A stretch of DNA of 64,000 nucleotides, from assembly GCA_024180945.1 (NCBI GenBank), contig JAKSGN010000005.1:1674001-1738000 (forward strand), read 5' to 3'. The number at the start of each line of letters is the position of its first letter. The first letter of the stretch is position 1. The position numbers were made by a program, and so were the translations under genes. Origin of the DNA: Macrophomina tecta (Eukaryota > Ascomycota > Dothideomycetes > Botryosphaeriales > Botryosphaeriaceae). The notes under the pieces are model-generated. The model searched no databases. It saw only the letters and a program-made list of their open reading frames with translations, and was not told where the DNA came from. Below are positions 33,580 through 45,665 of the stretch, piece by piece.

Positions 33580-36324
33580 ACAAATAGCCACACAAGAACT
33601 CGGAAAATAAATACCTACACGGAGAATCACTTTATATAAGACTTGTTTGCGTTTTTCTTTTTTCTACGTCGCGTTCTCACTGTCAACAACCACAAAGGGA
33701 CCGGGCTGTCACTAGCTTTATACCGCAACCATGCATCATTTGAAAGTGTGGCTCTTCTATAGCGAAATTATATCTCGATTCTAAGGGCTACTTTAATAGA
33801 AACAGGTGCCGTTCGCGTAGCCAAGAGATGCTGCGTCTGGCAGTCAGAGATCCGTCCAGCATCGCTCGTCGCTTTTGCGGAGAAACGATGGAACAGGAAG
33901 CCGCATGGCATCATTAGTCACGCATTGAACGTGTTGATACTTGGAGTCGGGTATTTGGCGCGGTATTGGTATTCGAAACCAACACTAGCGAGAGTGTACT
34001 GCTCCCTCACGGCTAACGATACTGGTGATGCAGAAAGATACTTTTTGCATAAATTGATTTTTGGAACAGTTAGACTGTGAGAGTCGAACAGAGCCGCGAT
34101 CCGTCAAGGAGGTGTCATTCCTTCGTCTCGTCTATTGGAAGAGGAATCTCAATGTCCGTGTACTTCAACGAGCTTAACAGTTTCTCCTGTGGCACAGATC
34201 CCCAGATGCCGAAGCATCTGATGGGAAAAAGCACGAAGACTACAAGGTCATCCCGAATATCTTCTCGAACAATTTATGACTTGGCCGTGAGTTCCCTGAT
34301 CACAATATAGGATAACTTTGCCTGAAAGAGGCTCCATGCTAGACTCATACTCATCAGAGAAGTCGGTCCAAAATACTGCGTCTTAAAGGTTCGAAGATTG
34401 ATACCTCTCATCGTCAAACCCGAATGCTGCTAGTGGGAAAAAGTTGCTCGTCCCAGGAAATGTGGATATTGGTGACGAACTAATACAATTGCTCAAAGAG
34501 AACAAGAAGACCACCATCATTGTGCGACAGGTAATAATTACCAAAGATCCTACCTTGGCTTCCTGCGGATGGAGATACAAAGCCTACGGTGATGCTGAAC
34601 GGAAGACCTGCGAGCTCGAGCCTTTGAGTCATCTCCTTGGAAAGAACAGAGCGCGGGTCAATAACCAATCCTTTATGACTACAATAGCTCACATGGTGCA
34701 TTTAATCTCCTATCCAGGTGGCTTGTAAGACATACGCTAATGCCCCGTGAATTAGGAGGCAGCTTTCGTGGTCGTGGGCTCAAAAAGCTGCACCGTTGCG
34801 AGTTCCGCATCGTTGGACAGCAGCATCGGTCTTTCCTTTCCCGATTTCATGATGGGCGGCCCACTCTTGAGCGTGCATTCTTTTATAAATCATTGCTTAT
34901 CGACTAATCAAAATAGCCGATAAGAAATAGGTTTATTCAATATTTGTTTGTTTGTTTGATTGTTGGCCACCCTGGTTGGAGGTGATGCTGTTGGGATATA
35001 ACTTAATCAATTCGCACCGAATAACAGTGCGACGCCTTGCTTTTTTCGGTCCAACAGATGCAAATGTGTGCTCTGCCTGATCCATGTGTGCAAGCCACCA
35101 CGCCCGCGTTGGGAACATAAGTTGGCAGACCCGTTTCTTGATTTAGCTGAGCTGCAGCAACGCCTATCTGTGGCATGAGTACCAGGTGCCTGACATGATG
35201 TACCTTGTCCGGAAATGTAAGAGATGCATTCAGACCCGGAACGAGGCCACTGAACAGCTAAAGAGTGGATATGAGGCAATCCGGGAGAAGCCAGGAAATG
35301 CTTGCTTTGTTCTCACAGGCTGGATTCAGGAAAAATTACCAGCATGGTTGATTGACCGATCGCTTGAAGAGTCTCCCTCCCAACCTCTATTCAATGGCAA
35401 AACAGTCCTCCGATTTACACTGCAGGAGTCATGCATTGATCTTACACGTGATGCCGCCAGCTTGAATTATATCCCCGCGCATATATATTATGGGCGACAT
35501 GGAAGCATGTTCGCCAGGCCACTCAAACATGCCTTCTCATCAGAGGTATGAATGCGTCGCCTCCCCCGGCTTCGCAGTGGTTCGACACCGGCGGCAACGA
35601 CCAAAGCCCAACGGAGTCATACGACAACAAGTTGCTACTGTGCGTGACGAAACATTCCCGCCGAAACTGGGATCTCATTGGGAAGATTTCAGTGTTTTCA
35701 GTGTCTTTGAACTGATCTGAGCCTCGATAATTAGTGCTTTGTATATGAAATGCCTCGAGTGCGGAGACAGGAAGTTGGAAGGATTGCCATAAAAAAAAAA
35801 AAAAAAAAGGATGAGCCAGAGTTACTCGCATACTCTGTTGGGTACTGGGGCAGAAAGAGTGTTCTGCCAGGTTAATCAACAACGATGATTTTATAAGAGG
35901 GCAGTTGCCACTAAAAGCGCGGAAACCAACGCGCAGAGGATAAACTGAATTTCTGCACTCGCCGTCCTCTTCCCCAGCCTTCCCATCAGCCATCCTTTGC
36001 CCCTCCCCGCCACGCAGATTTTCTTCCCATTCAAGCTGAGTCATCGAACGCATGATCAGGCTGATATAAGCTCAGACCTTAAAGGCGTGTCTTATTGCTC
36101 AGCCCAAGTTGCACCGCCCATTCTACGTTTTCAGAGCAGTCTCAACCAAATGTCTCTCCCTTTGTCTCTCCCTCCGGCCACTCCGCCAACCGCCACCGCG
36201 CCACCGGTCCTGCCACGTGTATCGAGGAATATCGTTCCCAATAGTGCGGCTGGGAAAGGGGACTGTCTATCGTGAACCCTCCTCGCGGGGAACGCCGGAA
36301 TCGGGCAGCGCCCCTCCCTTCCGC
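33580..36324. other. Gene-poor AT-rich spacer
   Basis: 2.7 kb with an A18 tract near 35791-35808 and a TTTG repeat at about 34943-34957. Frames at 34444-34728 (95 codons, +) and 35186-35551 (122 codons, +) have fair composition but no motif I recognise and no clear splice partners, so they are not called as genes. Confidence 0.45.
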
Positions 36325-36443
36325 TCACTGCCCTGCCGCACGCTGCCCTTCCTCCTCGTCCACCAAGTCAGCCCAGCGGAGCTCGTAGCTGAAGACTGTC
36401 CGCCTAAGCAACTCATCCTGCGCACTCCGTCAATATATGCATC

Positions 36444-36478
<35 letters not shown>

Positions 36479-37619
36479 AAGCCGAAGCGAAATGCAGTCT
36501 AGGAGAAAAAAAAAAGAAAAAAAAAAGGAAGCACTCACCCCCGGATCCTCCTCAAACATGACCTTCTCCATCACCGTTCTCCCCAACTCCCTCACCACAA
36601 ATCCCTCCCTCCGCGCGATCTCAAAAAACGCCAGATCCCGCTCCAACAGCCAGGGCCGATACGGCGTGAAAAACACGTACGCGACCGCATCCCTCCGCCG
36701 CCCCAACGTCCTCCGCACCGACTCCACCAACTTTGCATGCTCGGAGTGATTGAACAGCAGGTCCGCAAGGATCACGACATCGAAGCCTTCCTCCTTCCTC
36801 CCTTCGGGCAGGTGCGCGAGCAGCGGAGCGACGTCCGCGCCCCACAAGTACCCCTCGACCGCCACGACGCCGGCGGGGATGTTGGGGGACGCGTGCAGTG
36901 CGTTGTAGCGCAGGTTGTCGACCAGGTCGGCGTCCGGGTAGTCGGTCGCTACGACCAGGCGCGCGCCGAGGTGGGCGCAGACGAGCGACGGAAGGCCGGC
37001 GCCGGCGCCGAGCTCGAGGACGGTGGTGTTGGCGAGGGGGTGCGCGTTGGTAGTGGTGGTGGGGTGGAGCGATTCGAAGAATTGGCTGATGGTGCGGGCG
37101 GCGTTCCAGATATGGTGGCCCTGGGGCAAGTTTTAGGTGGTTGTTTGTGGGGGGGTTTCCGGGGGAAGGGAGGGATGGAGGGAGGGAGCGGATGGGGTAA
37201 TCGAGGGGAAATGACGCCAGAGGGTTTCCGCCGGAGAATAATTGGGAGGGAAAGAAGGCGGAGTAAATTAAAATTCGTTGAATGCGAACCGACTCATTGC
37301 TTCATTTATGTTTGTTCTTTTGCCTTGTGCGTCCGCGAAGCGGAAGTAGGATGACGGGCTGGAGAGCGGATGCTAGGGAGAAAAAGGCGTAACGCTGAAA
37401 GGAAAGCCGAGATGTAATGAGAGAAAACAAGGCAAAAGGGAGAGAGAAAAAAAGAAAGCAGTCACTCACCCACAGCGGATTAAAGCCCACCAATCTCACG
37501 CGCATCTCCTCGCCCGACAGCAGCTTGTGCGTCGCATAGGTAGGCGGCTTTTCCGGCTGGTAGTAACCCTCAGGCTCCTGGAAGAGGTCGAGGCCTCCAC
37601 CCTCGTCATCCGACGCCAT
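36325..37619 (-). CDS. efm7: Protein N-terminal/lysine methyltransferase, Efm7/Nnt1 family
   Basis: S-adenosylmethionine-dependent enzyme; yeast Efm7 (formerly Nnt1) methylates the N-terminus and Lys-3 of elongation factor 1A. Three exons (37619-37470, 37120-36539 and 36417-36325), 274 aa, all phase 0. Exon 1 carries the family start (MASDDEGGGLDLFQEPEGYY) and ends RLVGFNPLW, joined directly to GHHIWNAARTI. The SAM-binding motif is VLELGAGAGLPSLV (about 84-97), followed by VVATDYPDADLVDNLRYN and VILADLLFNHSEH. Exon 3 restores the conserved end, DELLRRTVFSYELRW. Intron 1 is long (349 nt). Intron 2 (121 nt) contains an A/T tract and a (CT)14 microsatellite in sense orientation. Confidence 0.9.
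36448..36475. repeat. (AG)14 microsatellite
   Basis: Fourteen AG units, read as (CT)14 in the sense of the overlapping methyltransferase gene. It lies within that gene's second intron, about 30 nt upstream of the acceptor. Confidence 0.95.
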
Positions 37620-38706
37620 GCTTGCTCCTCTTCGCAGGTCGAAAAGCGCAGCAGGGAAAGAAGCAGGTCGTGTAGTTTCCACGATTAGGCGTGGTGGTCG
37701 GCGGCGATGAGGCCCTCGCCGTCGGCAAAAAGCCGGAGAAATTTTCTTCTCCGCAACGGTGATGGGCAGAGCACGTGGACTGGGACAGGAAAAAGAAAAA
37801 GCACGAGAGAGCAGACGTTCAGATAAGAATTGGACGAGGCATGGATGATGGTTAGTACCAGAGCGCGAGCAATTCAGTCTAGCTGGAAGTCATGGCGAAA
37901 AGTGCAATTGCGGGTAGGATGCGGCGAGCCGAAACGAACGCCATCCGGGTGATTTGCAAGGGCCCTCCTTGCGTCACCGCGCGAGGAGCTGCAAGGTCAT
38001 TGTCTCCAATCTACGCGCGAATTGCCTTCTTGCGTTAGGCCACATCTCTCAACCTTTTTGGTCTCATTGCCATTTCCGTGTGGACGGTCACAGCCCACGC
38101 CCTTCACGTCACTACAGTGGTCGAATGGTAATGAAAGCCGTTTGCTCGGCATGCCAATACCGCCGCCTCGAATCTGCTTGCACAGACGCGGGAAATAGAC
38201 GTCGGTGAACTTGTTGTGTCGGTCCTCCCAACCGCAGCAGAAGTTAAAAAGAACTAGCTACAAGAAAATATCGAAGCAAAAAGCTGCGCCTTAAACTCTG
38301 AGTCCTCCGCAAGAACGTCGGTTCCCCCTTTCGTCTGCTCTGCCGCCCATGCTCGCGATGGAGAGAAAGGAAATTTTGCTGAACGAGTTGAGAGCAACAA
38401 ACAAAGAGATCTTCGTAGTCACGGACGTAAGTTGAGGGAAAAGCACCGCTCATCGCCACATCGATGGCGCAATCCTTCACCAACACTGGGAAGATATCTT
38501 CGTGAGGGAACATTCAGGCTCGCTCATGTGGGAGGAGGGAAGAAAAGACACTTAAAAGATTCCGCTGCCCAGCGCTTTCCGTATGTACTGTACAAAACTT
38601 GGTCCAAGATATGAAAAAGTAAGCCACAAGAATATTAAACTAGGCCTTGCGCCGGGGTATAATGCGAAGAAGCCGAGCGCATTTGGGTACTCCCGTGGCG
38701 AACCAT
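37620..38706. other. Spacer, Efm7 promoter and SUN gene 3' flank
   Basis: 1.1 kb. Short frames (for example 38244-38513, -) have no recognisable features. Confidence 0.5.
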
Positions 38707-40112
38707 TTATGCGTTGGTGAAGACGTAGGTCGCAGTGCCCCGAGAGACGGAGACCTGTGCGAATTAGCATCACATTGCTGCGCACAAACTGACTTTCACA
38801 ATGACTTACAGTGCAGCCGTCGTTGTTGCAGCTGTCGTAGTGGGATCCAGAGCAGAAGCCCTTGCCAACAATGTACTTGCACTTGCCCGACATGTTGTCG
38901 CCCTTGAGCTCAATGTTGAAGTCAAGCTTCTCGTATGTCGTGGGCTTGTTCTGGAAAATCGAGAGCCAAGCCGCACCGTTGGAGTAGCCGACACCGAGGT
39001 TGATGGGGGCCCAGTTGCCAATGGGCTTGTCGCCGTTGGACCAGGTGCAGCCCTCCTCAACACCAACACCGAGCGGGTTAACGTAGTACTGCGCCGAGGT
39101 AGCCTTGCCCTGCCACTGGTAGTATTGCTTTTGGTCGGGGCAAGCCAGAGGATACTCTCCGCCAGGCTGGACGTCAACGGGAATGACCATGGCCTCGGTA
39201 CCTGTCAAATCGTAAGCCGGAATGCCCTCCCAGGGAAATCTAATCAAACTCACCAGGGTAGTCGGTGCGGCAAACAGCGGCCTGGTCATCAAGCTTGCTC
39301 TCGATCTCAACGGTGACCTCCTCCGATCCCTTGATGCAGAGAGTCTTGTATGCGGGGTTGGTGAGCCTGAGCTTGCCGTTCTCGCAAAGAAGACCACCGA
39401 CGGATTGACCAGTGGCGCCCTGGGCCGCGGGCCACTGAGCCTTCTGGTAGCCGGCGGGGCAGGCGTACGAGCAGTAGGCACCCTCGGTGCAGCAGTCCTC
39501 GCCGAAGCACATGTCGGCAACAGTGGTCATGATGTCGTCCAGGCCGGACGCAGAGACGATGTTGGCGGTCTGGATACCAATCCAGCCGCCGAGATTCATC
39601 CAGGAAATCGGGATGGCACCATACTCGCTGGGGAACTCGGAGCAAGGGACATCGTCGGGGAAGGGGGTGTCGAGCCCGGAACCTTCGTAGGATGACGAGG
39701 AGGAAGAGCTCTTGGTCGGCTTGCTCTTCTCAGAGGTGGAGGTGCTCGAGGGGGTCGGGGTCGGGGTCGGGGTCGGAGTCGGAGTAGGCGTGGAAGAAGC
39801 AGGCGGCGGGGTGTAGACGGAAGAGCTGGAGCTGGAAGTCGGCGGGGCAGAGGAGCTGGTAGGAGGAGCATAGCTGGCGGCAGCAATCGAAAGCTGGCCG
39901 TCGGCCCAGACGAGGCGGCCGTTTGCAATTCCCTTGTCGCACTCTTCCTGGGAGATGATTTCGCCGTTCAGCTCACAGACAGTGACGATCTCGGTGTGGA
40001 TGTCGAACTGCCTCTTCTGGTGGAAGTGGCCGTGACGGTGGTTGCCCGAACCGACGGCCAAGGCCGAGGCCGAGGCCAACAGGGGCAGGGCAGCAAGAGC
40101 GATGTTGCGCAT
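38707..40112 (-). CDS. Secreted SUN-family cell-wall protein (Sim1/Uth1/Nca3/Sun4 type, GH132)
   Basis: SUN proteins are secreted beta-glucan-modifying proteins acting in septation and wall remodelling. Three exons (40112-39254, 39201-38810 and 38754-38707), 432 aa. Signal peptide MRNIALAALPLLASASALA, then a Kex2 Lys-Arg site (FHQKR|QFD). A Ser/Thr/Pro-rich linker with alternating Thr-Pro is followed by the SUN domain from about residue 155 with FPSEYGAIPISWMNLGGWIG, MCFGEDCCTEGAYCSYACP, GYQKAQWP, the junction YPG|TEAMVIPVDVQPGG, then LACPDQKQYYQWQGKATSAQ and the Cys-rich end CKYIVGKGFCSG. Exon 3 encodes only VSVSRGTATYVFTNA. Confidence 0.93.
39751..39785 (-). repeat. GGGGTC/GGAGTC hexamer repeat in the SUN linker
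   Basis: About six 6-bp units encoding alternating Thr-Pro in the linker. A likely length-variable site between strains (inference). Confidence 0.8.
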
Positions 40113-43100
40113 GTTGAGGTTTGGTGCGCTGCGGGACGGTGCTAGGGCAGTAATGACTGATTTATACGACTGCGCGAGCTCAAGGCGCAGATGCTGCCAC
40201 GCGCAAAGTTAGACATGGTTGGTGGATACGGGCAAAGAATTGGGCTCACGGTTGAGAATGCTTGCGCGACGGTGTTGGTGTCTTTGGCGAGCAGGGCGTG
40301 GCGCAGCGGTGATTCAGGCGGGTCTTTTGCTGTGGAACGATGGGAATGAGAGTGGAAGACTGTGGCGGAAGGGTTAGATCACGTCAGAGAGCCAGGTGGG
40401 CGTGCGTTTCAACGAGGGAAGTTTGTTGTGAAGAAAGTTGATTGATTACGCGGCGGGGGCGGGTGGTGAGGGCTCACTGGAGAAGGGGGGCTTCTTTTTT
40501 TGATTTTAGTGATGGTGAAACGAATGTGAATTGAGCGCGGAGCCCAGGTCGGAATTGTGGGCTTGGTAGAGAGCGTGGGTGAAAGAGGTGCGAGGTTGCG
40601 CGAGCTCTTTACAGCATCACAAGCAGGCGACGGGGGAAGGGCCAGCAAAAAGGCGTGGAGGGAGCGGCGTGATGGAGTTTTGGGGGAAGGGCCCGGGGAA
40701 CGTCTGAGAGCAGCGGGCCGGGGTGTTAGCAGTGGCATGCCCCAAAACAGAAGGCCTTCGTGCCTGGCAGGAGAGCGCCCAGACTTTGATTGGCTCGGGC
40801 TTCTTGGGTCCAAGGCCAATATTAATCTCGCGCGCCCTCTCCGCATCCGCGCCTGCGCCGCATCTCCGCCAAAAACAGAGCCGCCACCGCTCGCCGACCG
40901 CACACAGGACGCGGGAGTGCTCACCAGCAGGCCGCACAGCAGCAGATCACAGTCGCCCAGCGCGCGAATCCGAGGAGGAGGGGCGAGCGCGCTGGCGCAG
41001 GCTCAGGAGGCAGTCCCAAGATCGCCCAGACACACAGCCTTCGGGCCAAGAGTCCGCGTGCTGTGGAAATTTGCTGCGCTTGGCGATAGGGGAATTGCGC
41101 GTATCAATCCGCCGGCAAGAGAAAGGTCAAGACAAACAACTGCCCGCACGGAGCCAGTCCGCGCGGGATGCCCAGCCTTATGAGCGGCAACAACCAGGCG
41201 CTGCGCTCCGGGCCTCGCAGCCAGCCAGCGGCTCTGCAGCAGCGCGGGCGGCAGCCGGCAGCGCCCCCATCTTGTCCGCTGCAGCTCGCGCGGGCAAGTC
41301 TGTGCGACGGCTACGTCGGTTCGGGCAGGTGGCGATGGGGCAGCGGCGGATGGCAGATGGCAGGGTGGGTGGAGAGCAAGGCAGGGTGGCAGCGTTCCCT
41401 GCAGCGATCCCCAGCCCGCACGGTCCAGTCTGGGGGTTCGAGGGGGCCCCTAGCTGGCCGAGTTTCTTCGGGCGAGCCGCAGGCCAGCCCGGCGTCTTAT
41501 TTCGGAAGCCGACGTGCTCGCGTACCTGACGCTAGCATGCAAGGCATTCCGCCCGCGACTCCCAGCCCAATTGCGTAACCGCGCAATCCCAAGTGCCTCG
41601 GCGACGAAAGTCAACTCATTCTTGATCCAAGAATGCCCAGAGAGATGAGATCAACAGCCGCGTGGCCTCTGCCTCGCGACAAGAATGCCGCCGGGCCAGA
41701 ACGCTGCTGGGCTTGCTGCGTCTTCTTGACTCTTCTGCCCCGCCGCCGGCGACGGCGGGCGGGCCAGTGGCCGCTGGCTGTTACACCACTGCCCGCTCCG
41801 TCTCCGACCCCGACTCTGCCTGCCTACCTACCTGCCTGCCCCTCCCGCGTGGTTTCCAAATGCGAGTGTGTGATAGGCGCCGCCAGCCCGATGCTCCTCC
41901 GGATCTGCGCGCCACCTTCAAAGCCTTGTTCCTCCCACTCGACCGCCCTCGATCCGTATCGCATTCGCACCACATGCGCATGATGCGCTGGCCCGTATTC
42001 ACGCCAATCACCCGCCACGCGCCATGGTGAGACGCATACAGGCGCCTCGTACCCAGAGCCCAGCTGGTAGGGCGAGCCGGCCTGCTGCAGGTACACGTCG
42101 CGCAACGTGCTGCCACTGCCAGGGAGCATGCATGATATCACCCATTCCCGGCGTCCTGCAGCCAAAGAAGCTTCTTCGACAGCCTCTCCGCTCACCGCAC
42201 ACCGACGTTGAGCAACGTCGAGAAGATACGACGCACGAAAATCAGCACCACCCAGCCACTGTGTCCAGGTCGCCCCTATCGACCTGCTCTCGTGACCATG
42301 CTACCGTTCCATCGCATCAGCGATAACTCTGGTCTGTACTAGCCTCTGAGCCGCGTTGCGGTTGCTTCTCCGGAATGACTTTCACCCCGCGCATTTCATC
42401 ACGCCGCTCAACGAAATCTTGCTCTGCCTCCCGTAAGGCGAAGCACGAGGAAGCATGCGAGCCACGTATTCTTCTTCCACACCGACTCTCTGGTGCGCAA
42501 CCAGGCCTCTCCGCGTCATATACTTAGCTGCCAAATAGACTACCGCAAACCGATCGGCTCATACCAATCATCTTTCTAGTTGACCCAGGCATATCAGCAA
42601 ACCGCCGGGTATAATTTGCGCTGTCCGACCAGTCATGCAAGGGCGTGCCTGGAGAGATTCGACGGCGGCTAACATCACAGCTACTGCATCTCTACTGGCT
42701 AAGTATATCGTCCCTATGTTTGCAATCTGGCGGAAGGACATGAACGCTTGGTGCAAGATCCTGTTGTGTTTGATTAAAAGGCCTTGCCCGCTCTACACTG
42801 CGTAATGACACCACGAGGTCTCCGCCAGACATTTGACTGGCAAAAGGTTTTTCGATGCTGAGCAACCAAGAGCACTGCAACGACAGGCCGAAGCGAGATT
42901 GGTACAACGGCAGCATCTCCTTCATGTGACCCCAGAGGGCTAAGTAGTGCATCTCCAGTCCTTACGGCCAGTGACGGGCACGTAGCTGCAGGCCGTTCGA
43001 CAACCCCAACCCCGTTCAGAACGCGTCTGCAGAGAGCATCGAGCCATGACCAAAAAGGTGATTCCCCACCGTCTTCAATTTCGACAAGCCCACCGATTCG

Positions 43101-44419
43101 CTGTTGGGAGCTGCCGCCTTGCCGCCGGTGGAAAGCACACGTGATCGGATCTTGTTACCCTCGACCAAGACCTTCAGGATTGCCGGTGATGAGCACGCGC
43201 CCTTATGAGGCCTTTCGGCAGGATCATTTACCACGACAGACGGCGTCCAAAATAGCGGCATCGCTCGATGCTCGGATGATGATAAGAAAAGGAAGCGATC
43301 CATCTCTCATCAAACAGGGACGTCTCCAGCGCACTGAAGGATGGGCCACGAGATCTCCTGACTCGGCAAGTACTAATACCAGGAAGCGCCCCTATTTCCC
43401 CCTCCAAGCACTTCATCTCTCTTGGCATTTCCTAAATTCAGTCCAGAAGGCCTGTCTAGCCGCCTGCGCTTTGGGCGGCTCATTACCGGTGCCTTTCTCC
43501 ACGGGAAAGGATGGTGTGCCGGCATCCGGTCCGAAAGCCTTCGCCGTGGTTGGTTATTGCGCGCGAAGCGCCGAGCTCTTTAGGTGACAGGATTTATTGG
43601 TTCATGAGCGCGCTTGTCGATGGTAATAACTGGTCGACCAAAAAGCGCGGGAAAGGCCGATTCTTGCGTCCGCGATGAGGTGCCGTTGGATGAATGAGAA
43701 AAGTGGCTGTCAGGGGCTCTGCGGCTTTGGCTAGGGATTAGCTCGCTCTGCCGCTCGCCGCCTTGTAAGTGGGGATTTCCGATGGACGGGTCTTGGCACA
43801 TGCGACGCCGCTTCCCGGAGAATTGTAAAGAGCATTATCAATAACGGGCCGGACGACGCTATTGATTATATCTCCGCGTTCGAAATCCTGCAGAAAGACG
43901 TTGTAATGGCGATCTACTTACGCAGCGAATGTAGGCTCGGTAAAGAACGTTGAGATCCGATCCGATGAGTGTGCATCAGCGCTCGTTGGTGCCATCTTCT
44001 CACCGCTTTTTTCTGCTGCATTCTTTTATCTTCCCTATCAATGCGGGGATCACTTCTGCGTCCGAAATGCCGTTATGGTTCTGATCTTCTTCTGGGAGAC
44101 AAGCGAACTCTTGTCCACCCCCAGCTGAGCGCTTTACCTACAGCTCGCTGTCTACCAGACTGCTCTTCGTCCATTCAGCTTTGGCCTTACTCGCCCCCCG
44201 AGTTAGCCCTTGTTCTGGCTGGAGGCCGTGACATGCTCTACCATTCACCTCCTTCTACCGCTGCCTCTTGCACCGCCGTCTCCCACTACTTCTCCGGGCC
44301 ACATGTGCATCGAAAGCCGCTGGCTATCTTGTACCAACGTCTCCAGCCGCTGTTGCGGGCGGAGCAGATGTGCTGTACCGACAGTACACTCACCTCCCAG
44401 GCCAGATGTCGGTGAATGG
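40113..44419. other. Long spacer, no intact gene recognised
   Basis: 40.1-40.5 kb is the SUN promoter. 40.5-42.3 kb is GC-rich, and its long plus-strand frames (such as 40723-41529) are Arg/Ala/Ser-rich composition artefacts. 42.3-44.4 kb has fragmentary frames only. One copy of a dispersed repeat lies at 43969-44098. The minus-strand frame at 41824-42195 has fair composition but no motif I know. Confidence 0.45.
43969..44098. repeat. Dispersed repeat, copy 1
   Basis: About 130 bp diverged from the copy at 47143-47292, same orientation. Shared blocks include TCAGCGC, CTATCAATGCGGGG and ATGCCGT. On the minus strand both copies can be read as GISD.E..PALIG, suggesting a shared coding relic. 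Confidence 0.6.
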
Positions 44420-45060
44420 CCTTGACGTCCTCGCTTGACGCGTTATGAACACCATTAGCCCATGGCCCATGAAGATCTTGCGGTGCCCATACTTGGCAAC
44501 ATTGCTGCACCTGAGGATCTCCCGCGCGCCGCCCGCTCGCTAGTCACGTGCATGAGCGGCTGCAGCTTCTCATTGAACGGCGCCACCTGCTCCATGTACA
44601 CATTCGCGGCGGCTCTGTTGAATCCTGACTCTTTGCCTTTCATCGTGAATCATATCCTCAGCGCGAGCCGCCGCTGACCCGCTCCAATAGTCTGCTCCTA
44701 CCGCCCGACGTGTCGTAGGCTGTCCTTGCAGGAAGTTCACCCTATCCGCCCTTCGCTAGGATTGTTCTTTTGTCGACTGGCAAAGCACGTTCGGAACGTC
44801 TAGCGCGCCATCCTGCTACTCGTTTCGGAGCCCACCAGCGTCCGTTCCGCCTCATGCTCCAAGCCGTGGATCATGCGGCAGAAGTGCGCCATGGTGAACC
44901 GGACGCCTCTGTACAGCGGCTGATATCTTCCCTCTGCCACACGTGCTCGATGGTCGTTGTCTCGAAGGAAAAGTCTGTCCTGTAAGGTCCGTCGATCCAG
45001 CACCACCGCATCCAGCTGGTGCTACCGCGCACGAGGAAGCTCTGAATCACCATAAATCGC
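44420..45060 (-). pseudogene. Degenerate relic of a fungal helicase-associated ORF (telomere-linked RecQ type)
   Basis: Several minus-strand frames read in order like a protein region common next to RecQ-type helicases in fungal subtelomeres and repeats (from memory). They are YRTDFSFETTTIEHVWQ; then, in a shifted frame, LYRGVRFTMAHFCRMIHGLE; then FNEKLQPLMHVTSERAARG, GHRKIFMGHGLMVFIT, and ASSEDVKAIHRHL. The family pattern would be GHxxW, then FxMxxFRxMVHGL, then LMHxTGGQPARGxEIL, GHRNIFxxxGLVVFVT and DVKIIHRYL. At least three frame changes and in-frame stops mean it is not functional. No complete helicase domain is visible. Confidence 0.5.
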
Positions 45061-45665
45061 GATGTATTGGTCACCAAGAATAGTATTAATAGAATAGACT
45101 GGGCCCTTCCATTTACCATCTATCTTAAGATTCAGCACGGCAAGTGAAGCATGCCGAGGCATTCTTTTACTCCTGCTGGCTGATCCGCTATTAGGGAACG
45201 GACGAAGAGTTTCGGCCGACAGTCCTGAAAGAAGTGAACAGTATTACCGATCATGCCTAAAACATAGCAAAAGAGCAGCGCAAGAGGTGTTTGCCTACAT
45301 AGTACCCATGGCATCGGCCGAGGGGGAAATTCGGGTAAACACGACACAGGAAACTCTGGGCTTGGTTGCTCACATGTTTGAACAATTTTTGGCAAGGAGT
45401 TCCTGAGATTATCGCCATATTGGAAAGTAGTTGCCGCCAGCTGTCCAAACGTCAGTACCGCCAAGCCCGTCTCCCTGCCTTGGTATCGAGCACATCAGCA
45501 GTTCCTAGTGTTGCTAGTGACGCGTGCGATGGCAGTGCAAAGTGCCAGTGTCCACCTCGCCAGCTATAAAATCAACGACAATCTGCCTGAAACTGATGTA
45601 CCACAACGCCAACTTTTTATCTTTATCTCCTCGTACCAACGCTACTTGCAACCAACAGCAACGTC
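45061..45665. other. Spacer upstream of the hydrolase
   Basis: Contains a TATAAAA at 45565-45571, 95 bp before the hydrolase ATG. A 110-codon minus-strand frame (45132-45464) is unrecognised and may be part of the neighbouring relic. Confidence 0.45.
45565..45571 (+). promoter_or_regulatory. TATA box of the hydrolase gene
   Basis: TATAAAA about 95 bp upstream of the ATG, followed by a C/A-rich leader. The promoter looks intact although the coding frame is broken. Confidence 0.45.

Noticed and set aside
40557..41529. Long plus-strand frames in GC-rich DNA
   Set aside because: Overlapping frames of similar length with Arg/Ala/Ser/Pro composition, no motifs and no splice logic.
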